From: Porogramme epimiltina
Taxonomy: Eukaryota > Basidiomycota > Agaricomycetes > Polyporales > Polyporaceae
Assembly: GCA_900155495.1 (NCBI GenBank)
Contig: FTLJ01000792.1
Span: 28,284-92,283, forward strand
DNA: 64,000 bases
Direction of reading: 5' to 3'
The notes below the pieces were generated by a model. It made no database searches and was not told the origin of the DNA. It saw nothing but the letters and a program-made list of their open reading frames with translations. How positions within the stretch are numbered: the stretch's first letter is position 1; each line of letters starts with the position of its first letter. Both the position numbers and the translations under genes were made by a program. Of the stretch, positions 11,220 to 23,989 are shown in pieces.

Positions 11220-14200
11220 ATGGCGGACCTCACAGGAGACGATCGCACACTCCGCGGCGACGCGACTCCCCTGCCCGATTCGCACCATGTGGACGTCGCT
11301 CAAGCAGAGGCACAGTTCAACGAGCTCTCGAGGGTCCTTTCCATTCGTTCCCAACAAGCCGCGTCCGAGAGCACTCAGTCCGCGAACGAGAAGGACGTAG
11401 AGAAGGGCCAACGCGAAGAAGGCTTCGACCTGCGCGCGTACCTAACTTCTTCCAACGAAGAGGCGGAGCGCGCTGGCCTTGCTCACAAGCATGTAGGGGT
11501 GACTTGGGAGGACATGACGGTCGAAGGCTTTGGTGGTGAGGGTCACAAGGTGCGTTAGGCTGTCGGCGTTCTCGCTATTCACACTAATCATTGCCACTAA
11601 CCGCCCGTTGAACTCTATCTTAGGTCTATGTCAGGACTTTTGGAGGTATGTTGTCCCCTCCCCTCCCCCTCACAGCACCGCGCCAACATCATCTTCAGAG
11701 GATGCCCTTGGCTTCTGGCTCAGCCCGTACCGCTTCGCCCGTGCGGCACTCGAAAAGGTTATTCCCGCCCTTCGGCCTCAACTTACGCTCTCAACTATTC
11801 TCCACCCGTGTGTAGTTCTTGCATTTGATCCGTAATTACGCGCTGACCCAGTCCGCACAGTCAATCCGGTCTGGTCAAGCCCGGTGAGATGTGTTTGGTC
11901 CTCGGCTGCCCCGGGTCCGGCTGCACCACGTTTTTGAAGGCTATCGCCAACCAGCGCCAGGACTACGGACACATCGGTGGTGATGTCCGTTACGCCGGTA
12001 TCGATGCGACTGACATGGCAAAATACTACAAGGGCGAGGTCGTCTACAACGAAGAAGGTAACATCTCCCGTGTTTCTTGACATGAGGAACCTTATTAAAC
12101 AAGCCATGCAGATGACCGTCATATCGCGACCCTCACTGTCGCGCAGACACTCAACTTCGCCCTTTCGCTGAAGACGCCTGGGCCAAAGGGTCGTCTACCC
12201 GGTATCAAGCGTCACGAGTTCGACGAGGCGATCCGGAACACGCTTCTCCGTATGCTGAACATCCCGCACACGGCCAACACCTACGTCGGTGACGAATTCG
12301 TCCGCGGCGTATCCGGCGGCGAGCGGAAGCGTGTGTCTATCGCCGAGATGATGGCTACCCGCGCCCATGTCCTCTGCTTCGACAACTCGACGCGTGGTCT
12401 CGACGCTAGTACCGCTTTGGACTTCATCAAGGCCATGCGCGTGATGACCGACATCCTCGGACAGACCACCTTCGCCACTCTGTAAGTGCCCCGGAGAATT
12501 TGTCGTGTGGATCTGCGCTGACTTCGTGGCGCCAGGTACCAAGCCGGCGAGGGTATCTACGAGCTCTTCGACAAGGTGCTGGTCCTCGACAAGGGCCGGC
12601 AGGTCTACTTCGGTCCCCCGTCGGAAGCGCGCGCGTACTTCGAAGGCCTCGGCTTCAAGTCCCTCCCGCGCCAGAGCACGCCCGACTACCTCACCGGCTG
12701 CACGGACCCCAACGAGCGGCAGTTCGCGCCCGGCCGCTCTGAGCTCGACGTGCCGTCCTCGCCGAACGCGCTCGAGGCGGCGTTCCAGAAGAGCCGCTTC
12801 GCGGGCGACATGCGCGACGAGCTCGAGAAGTACAAGCAGAAGATGGGCGTCGACCGCACGGACCAGGAGGCGTTCCGCAAGGCGGTGCTCGCGGACAAGA
12901 AGCGCGGCGTGTCCAAGAAGAGCCCGTACACGCTCGGGTTCACCGGCCAGGTCAAGGCGCTCTTCATCCGCCAGTTCAGGATGCGGCTCCAGGATCGCTT
13001 CCAGCTCATCACGAGCTTCAGCTTGTCTACGGTGCGCGGAGGCGGACTCCTCGGCCACGCTGCGCGTGCTGACTCCGCTTTAGATTTTGGCCTTCATGAT
13101 TGGTGCTGCGTACTACAACCTCCAACTCACGTCGCAAGGCGCGTTCACGCGAGGGTCGGTCGTGTTCGCAGGCCTCCTCACGTGTGCCCTCGACACATTC
13201 GGTGAAATGCCCGTCCAGATGCTCGGCCGTCCTATCCTCAAGAAACAGGTGCGCTCATCGGCGTCCTCGTGGGGTTCATTGAACTAATGGCGGGTGCTAG
13301 ACCAACTATGCGCTCTACCGTCCCGCGGCCGTCGCAGTGGCTAACACGCTCGCGGACATCCCGATCTCGGCGGTTCGCGTGTTCATCTACAACCTCATTG
13401 TCTACTTCATGTCCAACCTGTCGAGGACGGCGGGAGGCTTCTTCGCCTACCATCTCTTCGTAAGTCTTCGCCGTCCTAAGTAATCGGACGCCCTTGGTTT
13501 ACGCTGCTTCCAGGTCTACGCTGCCTTCCTGACCATGCAAGGCTTCTTCCGGACATTCGGTATTATCTGCACGAACTTCGACTCGGCATTCCGTCTTGCA
13601 ACCTTCTTCATCCCCAACATGATCCAGTATGGTGGTTACATGATCCCAGTCTTCCAGATGAAGAGGTGGCTGTTCTGGATCGTACGTACACCGCTTCGTC
13701 ATCAGGTTTAGACCACACTGACACTCGTTAACAGTATTACATTAACCCTGTGGCGTATGGTATGTATGGTTGGTATCGTCGACCGAGCATTGTTTAACCA
13801 CCTCCCTCCAGCATTCGTTGGCGCTTTGGAGAACGAGTTCATGCGGATTAGTGTATGTGACTTATAAGCAGTGTTACATTTCCCGCGCTGACGTATAGCT
13901 CAGTTCACTTGCGACGGCAACTCCATCGTACCTCGTAACCCACCAGGCGTGAACAAGTATCCGTGAGTATTGCTGCTGCTCGGGGACCTACAATGGTTCA
14001 CTGATCCTAATCTACCAGTGACGGCCTCGGGCCCAATCAGGTGTGCACGCTCTTCGGCGCGCTGCCTGGAGAGTCTTTGGTTACAGGTGCCAACTACGTC
14101 AAAGTCGGATATGGGTTGGACGTCGCCGACATCTGGCGGCGGAACCTCCTCGTCCTCTTCGGCTTCTTGATCCTCTTCCAGATCACGCAAGTGGTCCTCA

Positions 14201-16721
14201 TTGAGCTCTTCCCCCACTTCGATGGAGGCTCGGCGATCACCATCTTCGCTCCCGAGGACGGAGAGACGAAGAAGCTGAACGACACGCTGCGGGAGCGCAA
14301 GACTCGCAAGGCACAGGAGAAGGCAGCCAGGCGCGGAGCTCTTGACGAAAAGGGCGACCTCAACGATGAGGGGTGAGTTCTAGTTGCAACTTTTTCTAAA
14401 CTCTTTCCGGACGGCTGATGGTCCGTCTTCAGCACAACGACGAAGTTCCACGGTCGTCCTTTCACGTGGGAGAAGGTCAACTACCACGTACCCGTCCCCG
14501 AAGGCACTCGCCGGCTTCTCCACGATGTGTATGGCTACGTCAAGCCGGGCACGATGACGGCCCTCATGGGTGCTTCCGGTGCCGGTACGTGCAGCTCATT
14601 CGTATGTTTGCTGTGCTGTGCTAACTTCTGGCAAAGGCAAGACGACTTGTTTAGACGTCCTCGCCCAACGCAAGAACATCGGTATCGTGGCAGGCACCCT
14701 TCTCCTCGACGGCAAGCCTCTCGACCTGGACTTCGCCCGCAACACGGCGTACGCTGAGCAGATGGACGTTCACGAGGGCACCTCCACCGTTCGGGAGGCT
14801 ATGCGGTTCTCCGCCTACCTCCGTCAGCCGGCTGAGATTTCCGCGGCTGAGAAGGACAAATATGTCGAGGAGATGATCGAAGTGCTCGAGCTCCAGGACC
14901 TCGCGGACGCGCTCGTCTTCAGCCTGAGCGTCGAGGCGCGCAAGCGTCTCACGATCGGTGTCGAGCTTGCGTCGTGCCCCTCCCTGCTCTTCCTCGACGA
15001 GCCGACCTCCGGTCTCGACGGCCAGTCCGCGTGGAACCTCGTCCGTTTCCTGCGCAAGCTCGCGGACAACGGCCAGGCGATTCTGTGCACGATCCACCAG
15101 CCGTCCTCGCTGCTCATCCAGACCTTCGACAAGCTCCTCCTGCTCGAGCGCGGCGGCGAGACCGTCTACTTCGGCGACATCGGCCCCGACTGCCACATCC
15201 TCCGCGACTACTTCGCCCGCCACGGCGCGTTCTGCCCGCCCAATGTCAACCCGGCCGAGTTCATGCTCGACGCCATAGGAGCCGGCCTCACGCCCCGCAT
15301 CGGTGACCGCGACTGGAAGGACCACTGGCTCGACTCGGACGAGTACAAGCAGGTGTTGTCCGAAATCGAAAAGATCAAGCAGGGCACCGCTCCCCAGGCC
15401 GGCGAGGCCGAGAAGAAGATCACGATGTGTAAGTGTTCTAGGAAGTGCCTTGTACTTCCAGCCAACTAAAATCCATGGGCATTCACAGACGCGACGCCGT
15501 TCTGGCACCAGCTCCGCTACGTCGTCGAGCGCAACAACAAAAAGCTCTGGCGCTCGCCCGACTACGTGTTCAGCCGACTCTTCGTCCACGCGTTCATCGC
15601 CCTGTGGGTTTCGCTCTCCTTCCTGCAACTTGGGAACGGCGTCCGCGATCTTCAGTACCGCGTGTTCGGAATGTGAGTGGACTCCTGTATCGATGTGTGG
15701 CAAGCCTGCTAATGTACGCGCTTCAGCTTCTGGATTACTATCCTTCCCGCTATCGTCATGGGTCAGCTCGAGCCTATGTGGATTGTTAACAGGCGCATCT
15801 TTATTCGCGGTACGTGTCATTTTACAAGCGACTTGGAAAGTCACTTATTTATTCGTGTACAGAGGCTTCCAGCCGCATCTACTCGCCGTATGTCTTCGCC
15901 CTGGGACAACTCGTTGGAGAAATTCCCTACTCGGTTCTTTGTGCCGTCGTGTACTGGCTGCTCATGGTGCGCTCGCTCGTGTCCGTTGTCTGGAATTCCA
16001 GGCTGACTAGTTTTTAGGTCTTCCCCATGGGCTTTGGCCAGGGTAGCGCAGGTGTTGGCGGCGAGTTCTTCCAGCTGCTCGTCATCCTCTTCATGGAGCT
16101 CTTCGGTGTCAGCTTGGGTCAGCTCATCGGCGCGATCTCGCCCAGCATGCAAATTGCGCCGCTGTTCAACCCCTTCCTGATGCTCATGCTCGGCACGTTC
16201 TGCGGTGTCACTATTCCCTTCCCGACGCTTCCCTCGTATTGGAACTGGCTTTACCAGCTCACGCCCTACACGCGGACGATGAGTGCCATGTTGTCCACTG
16301 AGCTCCAGTGAGTCTCTCAGCAACTAGTGATAACACGTGCAGTATTCTCACCTCAATGACACAGCGGCCTGACTATTCAGTGCAAGTCGGACGAGTTCAT
16401 CCAGTTCAACCCCCCTGCTGGCCAGACGTGCAGTGCGTGGGCGCAGGAGTTCGTAGAGGGCTTCGGTGGTTACATCGACAACCCGAACGCCACCTCCGGT
16501 TGCAACTACTGCCAGTACTCTGTCGGCGACCAGTTCTTCCTGCCCCTGAACATCCGCTACGACAACAGGTGGCGAGATGTTTGGATATTGTTCGCTTTCT
16601 CCGTATTCAACTTTGGAGCTACCATCAGTGAGTGTCTCTCCGGCTCCTAGCCCTCTAGACCATGCTCACGTATCTACCCACCCTAGTTGCCTCCCGTTTC
16701 CTACGCTATGCGAAACGGTAA
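11220..16721 (+). CDS. PDR-type (ABCG) full-length ABC transporter
   Basis: This is a pleiotropic-drug-resistance exporter with the (NBD-TMD)x2 order, expected in the plasma membrane. The N-terminus is hydrophilic. NBD1 has the Walker A variant GCPGSGCTT, signature [14 protein letters not shown] and the Walker B region [12 protein letters not shown]1 follows ([13 protein letters not shown], then [18 protein letters not shown]). NBD2 has a regular Walker A, GASGAGKTT, completed by splicing across an intron at about 14584-14636. Its linker is the PDR variant [15 protein letters not shown], with Walker [18 protein letters not shown]2 ([38 protein letters not shown]) and the Cys-containing loop near [14 protein letters not shown] follow. 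The last exon ends [10 protein letters not shown] at TAA 16719-16721. Estimated length is about 1,480 residues and about 20 introns. The substrate cannot be read from sequence; drugs, terpenoids or lipids are usual for the family. NBD asymmetry is normal for PDR pumps. Confidence 0.95.
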
Positions 16722-17164
16722 TTTATGACCGCATGCACACCCGTGTTCGCCAGCATCCACGTTGCATCTACGTTTTCCTTATTCGCTATAGGGTAGACGA
16801 CGTACGCTATAGTAGCGACGACCATCACGCTCATAGAAGTTCTCACAGTTTTAATCTCGCTTTCGTGTTTCTCTAGCACATCCCACACCTGTAGCGTTCT
16901 CATAATCGCGCCTTGGATACTAGCAATGATCATCATGCAGTCGGTTTACGGACTATATTATCTTGAGCGAGCTGGTGTGGCGCGCATGCGAAGACTGTCG
17001 GATAGCGAGGGGGGGGGAACCACCGTGAAACCGCTATCATGAGATGTATGCTTATCTTACAGAGTCGGGCCTTCTGACAATCATATGCCCTAATATCCGC
17101 TGTATACGCTATTGACGCGGCGCGCTGTGGAACTAAAGAAAGGTCAGACAGTGTTGAATTTTGG
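16722..17164. other. Convergent 3' region
   Basis: This is the spacer between the stop codons of the ABC transporter and prefoldin 1. It is AT-richer than the genes and has no convincing coding frame. A run of nine G occurs near 17010. It probably holds the two 3' UTRs. Confidence 0.5.
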
Positions 17165-17700
17165 TTAATATGGGACTCTTACAATGTCGCGGAGCTGCGC
17201 TTCAGCATCGTAGAACTGCTTCTCCAAGTATTTGCTCTGGAGGCGGGTCCGTCAGGCAGGGCCCGGTGTAAACAATGGTGTATGCATGCATACCTTCTTC
17301 TCTAAGTTCTTGATGTCGTCAGAGAGCTCTTTCTCTTCAGATTTTAGGTCCTTCTCCATCGTTTGACGCGGGACCATCATGAACCTAGTGTATCCAGAGG
17401 GAACAGTTAAGGGAAGGTGGAAGAGAGCTTGGCAGCACGACTCACATCTTCCCTACACCCTTGTAGACATTAACATCCCCCTCTATAGAGTTTAACTCCT
17501 CAAGAGTGAGCTGGACGATCCTCCGCTCGCGCTCTTTGACGGCAATTTGTTGCTTCGAAACGCCCAATGCGCGTTGGGACTGTGTAGCTGTTTGCTGGAT
17601 TTGATCCAGGATCTGCGACGCGGTAGGCGGTCAGTCGTTGTCAGACATCGGGAGAATCGCCTCTTACCTTGCGAAGGGTCTCATCGGAGAGTGTAGCCAT
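17165..17700 (-). CDS. PFD1: Prefoldin subunit 1 (beta-type)
   Basis: Prefoldin is the hexameric cytosolic chaperone that passes nascent actin and tubulin to the chaperonin CCT. The protein starts MATLSDETLRK at 17700 and continues after an intron ILDQIQQTATQSQRALGVSK. Next come a beta-hairpin region (ELNSIEGDVNVYKGVGKMF), MMVPRQTMEKDLKSEEKELS, and a second coiled coil ending KYLEKQFYDAEAQLRDIV before TAA (17165-17167). Two coiled coils flanking a beta hairpin, with length near 118 residues, fit a beta-class subunit, and the hairpin plus VPR motif match subunit 1. Four exons join with canonical GT-AG introns. It is head-to-head with SNU114. Confidence 0.9.
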
Positions 17701-18014
17701 CACTCTTCGTCGGCGGACGGCAGACAGATGCGGGGGAGGCTGAGTGGGGCTCGGAGTCCATGGTCGTGCTCGCTCAAATGCACAAGCGCCAACCTCGACG
17801 CGTTCCCTCTGACCGCGACTGTGGCTCGCCTCTAAAATCCTCCCTTCGCCGTTCCCTCGCCTCTCTGTTGCTTTGCACGTCCTGCTTCATTAACTGTGTT
17901 CGAGAACAACTTGCTGTAAACTATTGTGCTTCTATTGTCGACTAATACGCGTCCTGCGGACTGAACGGCCCACCCCCGCACCGACAAACTTTCCGTGATC
18001 CTAGGACTCCCAGA
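17701..18014. promoter_or_regulatory. Shared bidirectional promoter of PFD1 and SNU114
   Basis: The two start codons are 314 nt apart on opposite strands with no gene between, so both promoters must lie here or overlap the leaders. There is no obvious TATA box close to either start. The sequence is moderately GC-rich near PFD1 and more AT-rich towards 17880-17950. Confidence 0.5.
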
Positions 18015-21000
18015 ATGGCCTCATTCGAAGATTACGATGAGTTCGGAAACTACATTGGCGCAGATCTCGACTCAGATGATGAGGAAGAGGGGTTGCAGCA
18101 AAACCAGTTTGGTGCCCAGCCAGAGGTCCAGCCTCTTGAAGGATTCGACGAAGATCCCATGCAGAATGATGAGATGGCCCTCATGGAGGTAGATGGTGAG
18201 TACCAGAAGCATCTTCATTGTGGGGCACGTCCTTATCACATTCTGTAGAACCCGTGCATAATGCCGTGATATTGCACGAGGACAAGAAGTACTATCCATC
18301 CGCGTCGGAGGTGTATGGAGAGGATGTCGAGACACTTGTCCAAGAAGAGGACGCACAGCCGCTTTCTGAGCCCATTGTTGCACCAGTCAAAGTGCGAAAA
18401 TGGACGGTGGAGGAGAAAGACATGCCGGAGACGCGTTTCGACAAGGGGTGAGTTGGCTTATTCTGAGCAGATGTGCTTACGGCCTCACAGAGACATGGCA
18501 GGTTTTTGCTCAACATGATGGCACTCCCCGCATTCGTGCGCAACGTTGCTGTCGTTGGACACCTTCACCATGGCAAGACGGCACTTATGGACATGCTTGT
18601 GTTTGAGACGCATAAGTTGACATGGGACTCGGATCACCAGGTGCGTCCTTCTTATATGCGGCCTCACCTTGAAGTCTCAACAGAATGTGCTAGACCCGGT
18701 ATACGGACACGCACCACCTCTCACGAGAGCGAGAAATCTCCATCAAGTCCTCTCCGATGTCTCTTGTGCTGCAGAATAGCTACGGGAAGTCCCATCTGGT
18801 CCATTTCATCGATACCCCTGGACACGTCAACTTCGTCGACGAAGTAGCCAGTGCCATTCGGTTGGTCGACGGTGTACTTCTTGTTGTCGACGTTGTGGAG
18901 GGTGTCATGTGCAACACTGAGGCGATCATCCGGCATGCACTCCAAGAAGGTGTCAAAATCACTCTTGTCGTGAACAAGATTGACCGACTAATCCTTGAAC
19001 TGCGCATCAAGCCCGCCGATGCGTACTACAAGATCAAGCACACCATTGAGGAAGTGAACACTTTCATTAGGTGACTCTCTTGTAAACCTACTAGTTCTGC
19101 TCGCTGAAGACGCACATAGTGGCATAAACCCAGACCCCGAACTGCGCTTGAGCCCTGAGAATGGCAACGTCGCCTTTGCCAGCACGGACATGCATTGGTG
19201 CTTTACGCTTCGTTCATTCGCGCAGATGTATGCAGACTCCTATGGTACGCGCACATAAACCTGCACTTGCTCTGAGTACTCACAGACGGATAATAGGGTC
19301 ATTGGATGTCAATGCTTTCGCTGACCGCCTATGGGGCGACATATGGCCTCAAGGAAACAAGTTCACCCGTAAACAGCCTGATCCCGAGGCGAATCGGACT
19401 TTCGTTCACTTCATCCTTGAGCCTCTCTATAAGTTGTACAGCCAAGTGCTCAGTTCGGAGACGGATTCACTCAAAGAAACCCTGGCGGGCCTTGGCATCC
19501 AACTCAAACCCATCATGTATAAGATGGATGTGCGTCCGCTGCTCAAGGTCATCCTGGATCAGTTCTTCGGGCCCGCCGTGGGTTTAGTAGACATGATCTC
19601 AGAACATATTCCTTCACCTTTGGAGGCCACTCGGTCGAAGGTAAGCCTATGCTATATAGACCATCTATTTATGCCTCTAATTCAAGTATTAGGTTGAGCG
19701 GACATATTTGGGACCCATGTCGTCCGAACTCGTGCACACGATGCAGGAATGCAATGCAGAAGGGCCTGTTATGGTGCAAATCGCCAAGCTGTACCACACA
19801 ACCGATGCGCAGGAGTTCCGCGCATTCGGTCGCGTCATCAGTGGTACGATCCGCAAGGGAATGGATGTGAAGGTGCTCGGAGAGGGGTATTCTCCCGAAG
19901 ACGAGGAGGACATGGTCAGGGCCCAGGTAGAGGGCATCTGGGTCTCTGAATCCCGGTGAATATCTCTTCGTCACGGCCTATCAGTGTAATGCTTATCAAC
20001 TCTTACAGCTACTCCATCCCTGCTGAGGAGGTTCCTGCCGGGAATCTTGTTCTGCTCGGGGGCATTGACGCATCCATATCTAAGACAGCAACAATCGCCT
20101 CCCTCGAAATCGAGGACGACCTACACATCTTCCGACCAATCAAGCACATGACACAATCTGTGCTCAAGGTCGCTATTGAGCCGATTGCTCCCTCCGAACT
20201 TCCCAAAATGCTTGCGGGCCTGCGCAGTATCAACAAGTCGTACCCGCTCGTCGCTACGAAGGTCGAGGAGAGCGGTGAGCACGTGCTCATCGGTACAGGA
20301 GAGCTGTATCTCGACTGCGTAATGCACGACCTGCGGAAGCTTTTCTCGGAGATTGAGATCAAGGTTTCTGACCCGGTCACGAAGTTCGCGGAAACGGTGT
20401 TGGAGACCAGTGCGCTCAAGTGCTACGCGGATACCCCCAACAAGAAGTGCGTCGCTGGTCCCTGAACCGCTGATTGAGCGCGCGACATGAAACTGACGCT
20501 TTTGTTGGCAGGAACCGCCTTACGATGATCGCAGAGCCGCTCGAGCGCGGCATCGCGGAGGATATCGAGACAGGACGGGTAAACATGCGGATGACAGCCA
20601 AAGAGCGTGGCAAGTTCTTCGAGGACAAATACCAGTGGGACCTGCTGGCATCGCGGTCAATATGGGCATTTGGTCCCGACGACAGCGGTCCAAACATCTT
20701 GCTCGACGACACGCTCCCTTCGCAGATCGACAAGAAGCTGCTGGGGACGGTAAAGGAGCACATCAAGCAGGGCTTCCAGTGGGGTACGCGGGAAGGACCT
20801 CTATGTGACGAACGTGAGCTCTTCTGTGCATCGTTTGGGACGATGAGATACCGATGGTCGTATAGCCATGCGTAACGTCAAGTTCCGGATACTAGACGCG
20901 AGCTTGGCGCAGGAGCCAATCTACCGCGGTGGTGGTCAGATCGTGCCCACTGCGCGCCGAGTGTGCTACTCGTCTTTCCTTATGGTGCGTACAGCCCCCG

Positions 21001-21611
21001 ATCTCTACTGAGCCTCAGATGCTGAGTGTATGGACTTTTTAGGCGACCCCTCGGTTGATGGAGCCCATATACTACGTCGAGGTGCAGGCCCCCGCCGATT
21101 GCATTTCCGCGGTGTACACTGTGTTGGCGAGACGCCGCGGTCACGTTACCCAGGACATCCCCAAAGCTGGCTCACCTCTATACACTGTCAAGGCTCTCAT
21201 CCCTGTCATCGACGCGAACGGGTTTGAGACGGACTTGCGTACGGCGACGCAGGGTCAGGCGTTCTGTCTTCAGGTGTTCGACCATTGGTCCATTGTTCCT
21301 GGTGGGTGCTGTCACACGTCCACCGCGCGAAAACGTCGGTGACTGAGGTGCGACGATGTATGCAGGTGATCCCACGGACACGAGCATCAAACTCCGGCCA
21401 CTTGAGCCGGCGTCCGGGCAGGCCCTCGCACGGGACCTAGTTCTGAAGACGAGAAGGCGCAAGGGTCTGGGAGACCAGATAGCCGTGTCAAAATACTTGG
21501 ACGACGAGTTCATTGTACGTGTCGCGTTCCTCGTGGCGCAGTGCGGCGCTAACTATGACATCATTGCAGCTCGCGCTGTCCGCGTCCGGCCATGCGGACC
21601 TGCTAGGGTAG
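18015..21611 (+). CDS. SNU114: U5 snRNP GTPase SNU114 (EFTUD2)
   Basis: This is an EF-2-like spliceosomal GTPase that, with Prp8 and Brr2, controls U4/U6 unwinding and spliceosome disassembly. The N-terminus ([18 protein letters not shown]) and acidic tract are typical. The P-loop is [14 protein letters not shown], which separates it from ribosomal EF-2. The switch I region [14 protein letters not shown] is joined across an intron whose acceptor lies just before ACCCGGTAT. Then come [11 protein letters not shown] and NKIDRLI. Downstream are EF-2-like domains [42 protein letters not shown], and [20 protein letters not shown] with RRGHV. The end is [13 protein letters not shown] at TAG 21609-21611. 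Estimated length is just under 1,000 residues (human protein 972). Roughly ten exons are needed and no lesion was seen. Confidence 0.94.
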
Positions 21612-21922
21612 AATACCGCTGTGTATGTAGAGTGTGCTATGGAATCGCTTTCTGCTGTGTCTGGCTGCGTCTGAGGTGCTGCGGGATCGCCGGGCGACGG
21701 AGGGAGCGAAGGAGCGTGGGACCGTCGAACGCACTGGAACGCGGCGCGGGCGCCTGGGGGGAGGGGGCTACGTGGCATGCGTGGGCGGGGAATAGCCGAG
21801 GGCCCGTTATTAGAGGGCGCCTGTGTCTGTATGCCAGCAAGCATCTTGTACCCTCTCGTCTCCCTCGCTCCTTTCCTTCGCACCCCGTCCCTGCCTTTCC
21901 CCGTCCTGGTCCTTCGTACACA
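21612..21922. other. Intergenic: calnexin promoter
   Basis: This 311-nt spacer between two genes in the same orientation is GC-rich in the middle and pyrimidine-rich just before the calnexin ATG, as in many fungal promoters. It includes the UPRE-like element listed separately. Confidence 0.45.
21769..21777 (+). promoter_or_regulatory. Possible unfolded-protein-response element
   Basis: The bases TACGTGGCA lie about 150 nt upstream of the calnexin start. The core ACGTGGC matches the core of UPR elements bound by Hac1/XBP1-type bZIP factors (TGACGTGGC/A). Calnexin is a known UPR target in other fungi. A single seven-base match can occur by chance. Confidence 0.3.
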
Positions 21923-23831
21923 ATGCGAAGCGTAGCGCTTTCTGCCCTCCTTGCCGTCGCGGTCTCCTCCGCCTCCGCAAGCGAGGATGTTTCCCCCTTC
22001 AAGGTTTGTGTCCCGCGGGCTCTAATATATGCTCGCGTATGCATTGAGTCTTACGTGTGCCTGGACTTCTTCAGCCCTCCTCTATCAAAGCCCCCTTCAT
22101 TGAACAGTTCACGGACGACTGGGTAGACCGCTGGACGCCCTCCGAGGCGACCAAGAAGACTCCCGTCGGTACCGAGACGTTCAGCTACGTTGGCAAGTGG
22201 GAGCACGAGGAACCCCTCACTCCCATCATCCCTGGTGACAAGGGCCTCGTCGCCAAGTCCAAGGCTGCTCACGCCGCCATCTCTGCGCCGTTTGAGAAGC
22301 CTGTCGAGTTCTCCGACAAGCCGCTCGTCGTCCAGTACGAGGTGAAGTACCAGAAGGGCGGCAACTGTGGTGGTGGATACATCAAGCTCCTTGAGAACGG
22401 TTTCCAGACCGCCGGCAAGGAGTTCGATGACAAGACCCCATGGACGATCATGTTTGGCCCCGACCAGACCTGCCCGGGCACCAAGGTGCGTGCTCCCTGT
22501 CCCCCGCATTCGCGGGGGTCGCGCCCATGCACCGCTCGCGTTTATTCACGTGTCCCGCGCGCCTTGTTGTAGCTCCACTTCATCTTCCGCCACAAGAACC
22601 CCATCTCTGGCGAGTTCGAGGAGAAGCACCTGAAGCTCCCGCCCAAGCCCCACTTCGGCAAGGCGACCAACCTCTACACCCTCCACCTCTTCCCGAACAA
22701 CACCTACGACGTCCTGTTCAACGGCGAGAGCCACAACCTCGGCAACCTCCTCGAGGACTTCACCCCCGCCGTCAACCCTGAGGCGGAGATCGACGACCCA
22801 GAGGACTCGAAGCCTGAGGATTGGGTTGACACGAAGCGGATCGCTGACCCCGAGGCCGTCAAGCCCGATGACTGGGACGAGGATGCTCCCTACGAGGTCC
22901 CTGATGAAGAGGCCGTTAAGCCCGAAGGCTGGCTCGATGACGAGCCTGAGCTTATCCCCGACCCTGGTAAGCCCGCCATCTTACTCGCGTCATGATGGAT
23001 GACTAATTTAACATTTACAGACGCTGAGAAGCCTGAGGAGTGGGACGACGAGGAGGACGGTGACTGGATCGCCCCGACGGTCCGCAACCCCAAGTGCGAC
23101 GAGGCGCCTGGCTGCGGCGAGTGGAAGCGCCCCTACAAGGCTAACCCCCTCTACAAGGGCAAGTGGTACGCCCCGATGATCGACAACCCCGAGTACAAGG
23201 GCGAGTGGGCTCCCCGCAAGATCCCCAACCCCAACTTCTTCGAGGACCTCACCCCGGTGAAGAGCCTCGTCCCCATCGGCGGTGTCGGTATCGAGCTCTG
23301 GACCATGACCGAGGACATTCTCTTCGACAACCTGTACGTCGGCCACTCCGTTGAGGACGCACGTAAGCTCGCCGAGGAGACGTACTTCGTCAAGAAGGCG
23401 ATCGAGGAGGCTGCTGAGAAGGCTGAGAAAGAGGTTGACGAAGAGGAGGAGGCCGTCGTGGACTTCAAGGCTGACCCCGTCGAGTTCATCCGCAACAAGG
23501 TCTTCAAGTTCCTCGACCTCGCCAAGATCGACCCCGTCCTTGCGTTCAAGACCCAACCCGAGACCGGCGCGGGTCTTGCGCTCGCTGGTATCACGCTCTT
23601 CGGTATGCTCGGCGTTCTCCTTGGCTTTGTCGGCGCACAGCAGAAGCCCATCACCAAGGTACTTCGTTCTAGTGATCATTATATGCGCCATCTTGCTGAC
23701 ACTGCTCTTTTCAGTCTCCTTCTACCAAGAAGACCGATGCCCCCACTGCCGACGACAAGAAGACCGACTCTGCGCCCGTCGCGCCTGCAGGTGGCGAGAA
23801 GAAGGATTCGACGGTGAAGAAGCGGAAGTAA
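21923..23831 (+). CDS. CNE1: Calnexin, ER lectin chaperone
   Basis: Calnexin binds monoglucosylated N-glycans and retains folding glycoproteins in the ER. The start at 21923 gives a signal peptide ([19 protein letters not shown]). The lectin domain follows, including [26 protein letters not shown] and [20 protein letters not shown], the last joined across the intron ending near 22571. The Pro-rich arm carries type-1 repeats ([45 protein letters not shown]) and type-2 repeats ([37 protein letters not shown]). A single membrane span ([20 protein letters not shown]) and a Lys-rich cytosolic tail ending KKRK (TAA 23829-23831) complete it. Four introns and about 550 residues are inferred. Confidence 0.96.
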
Positions 23832-23989
23832 AAGGGATATGGATATACCCCATCCTTAGTCGCATCTGCATCGTTCACTATGTTTTGTGCTTTTGGAAAG
23901 GCAATGCATCACTTAATTATCGGGCTCGCGAGGAATTACAACTATCGTGTGAAGCGCGCGGATCGTGAGTCTAGTTGCTACAATTATAA

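Noticed and set aside
11890..12400. Degenerate Walker A (Cys for Lys) and Walker B (Asn) residues in the first ABC domain, as a sign of a broken transporter
   Set aside because: This asymmetry between NBD1 and NBD2 is the normal state of fungal PDR transporters, and the whole gene is otherwise intact.
14651..15844. 397-codon antisense ORF within the ABC transporter
   Set aside because: It mirrors the strongly codon-biased coding strand; its Leu/Val/Glu-rich sequence is the usual antisense shadow of a GC3-rich gene.
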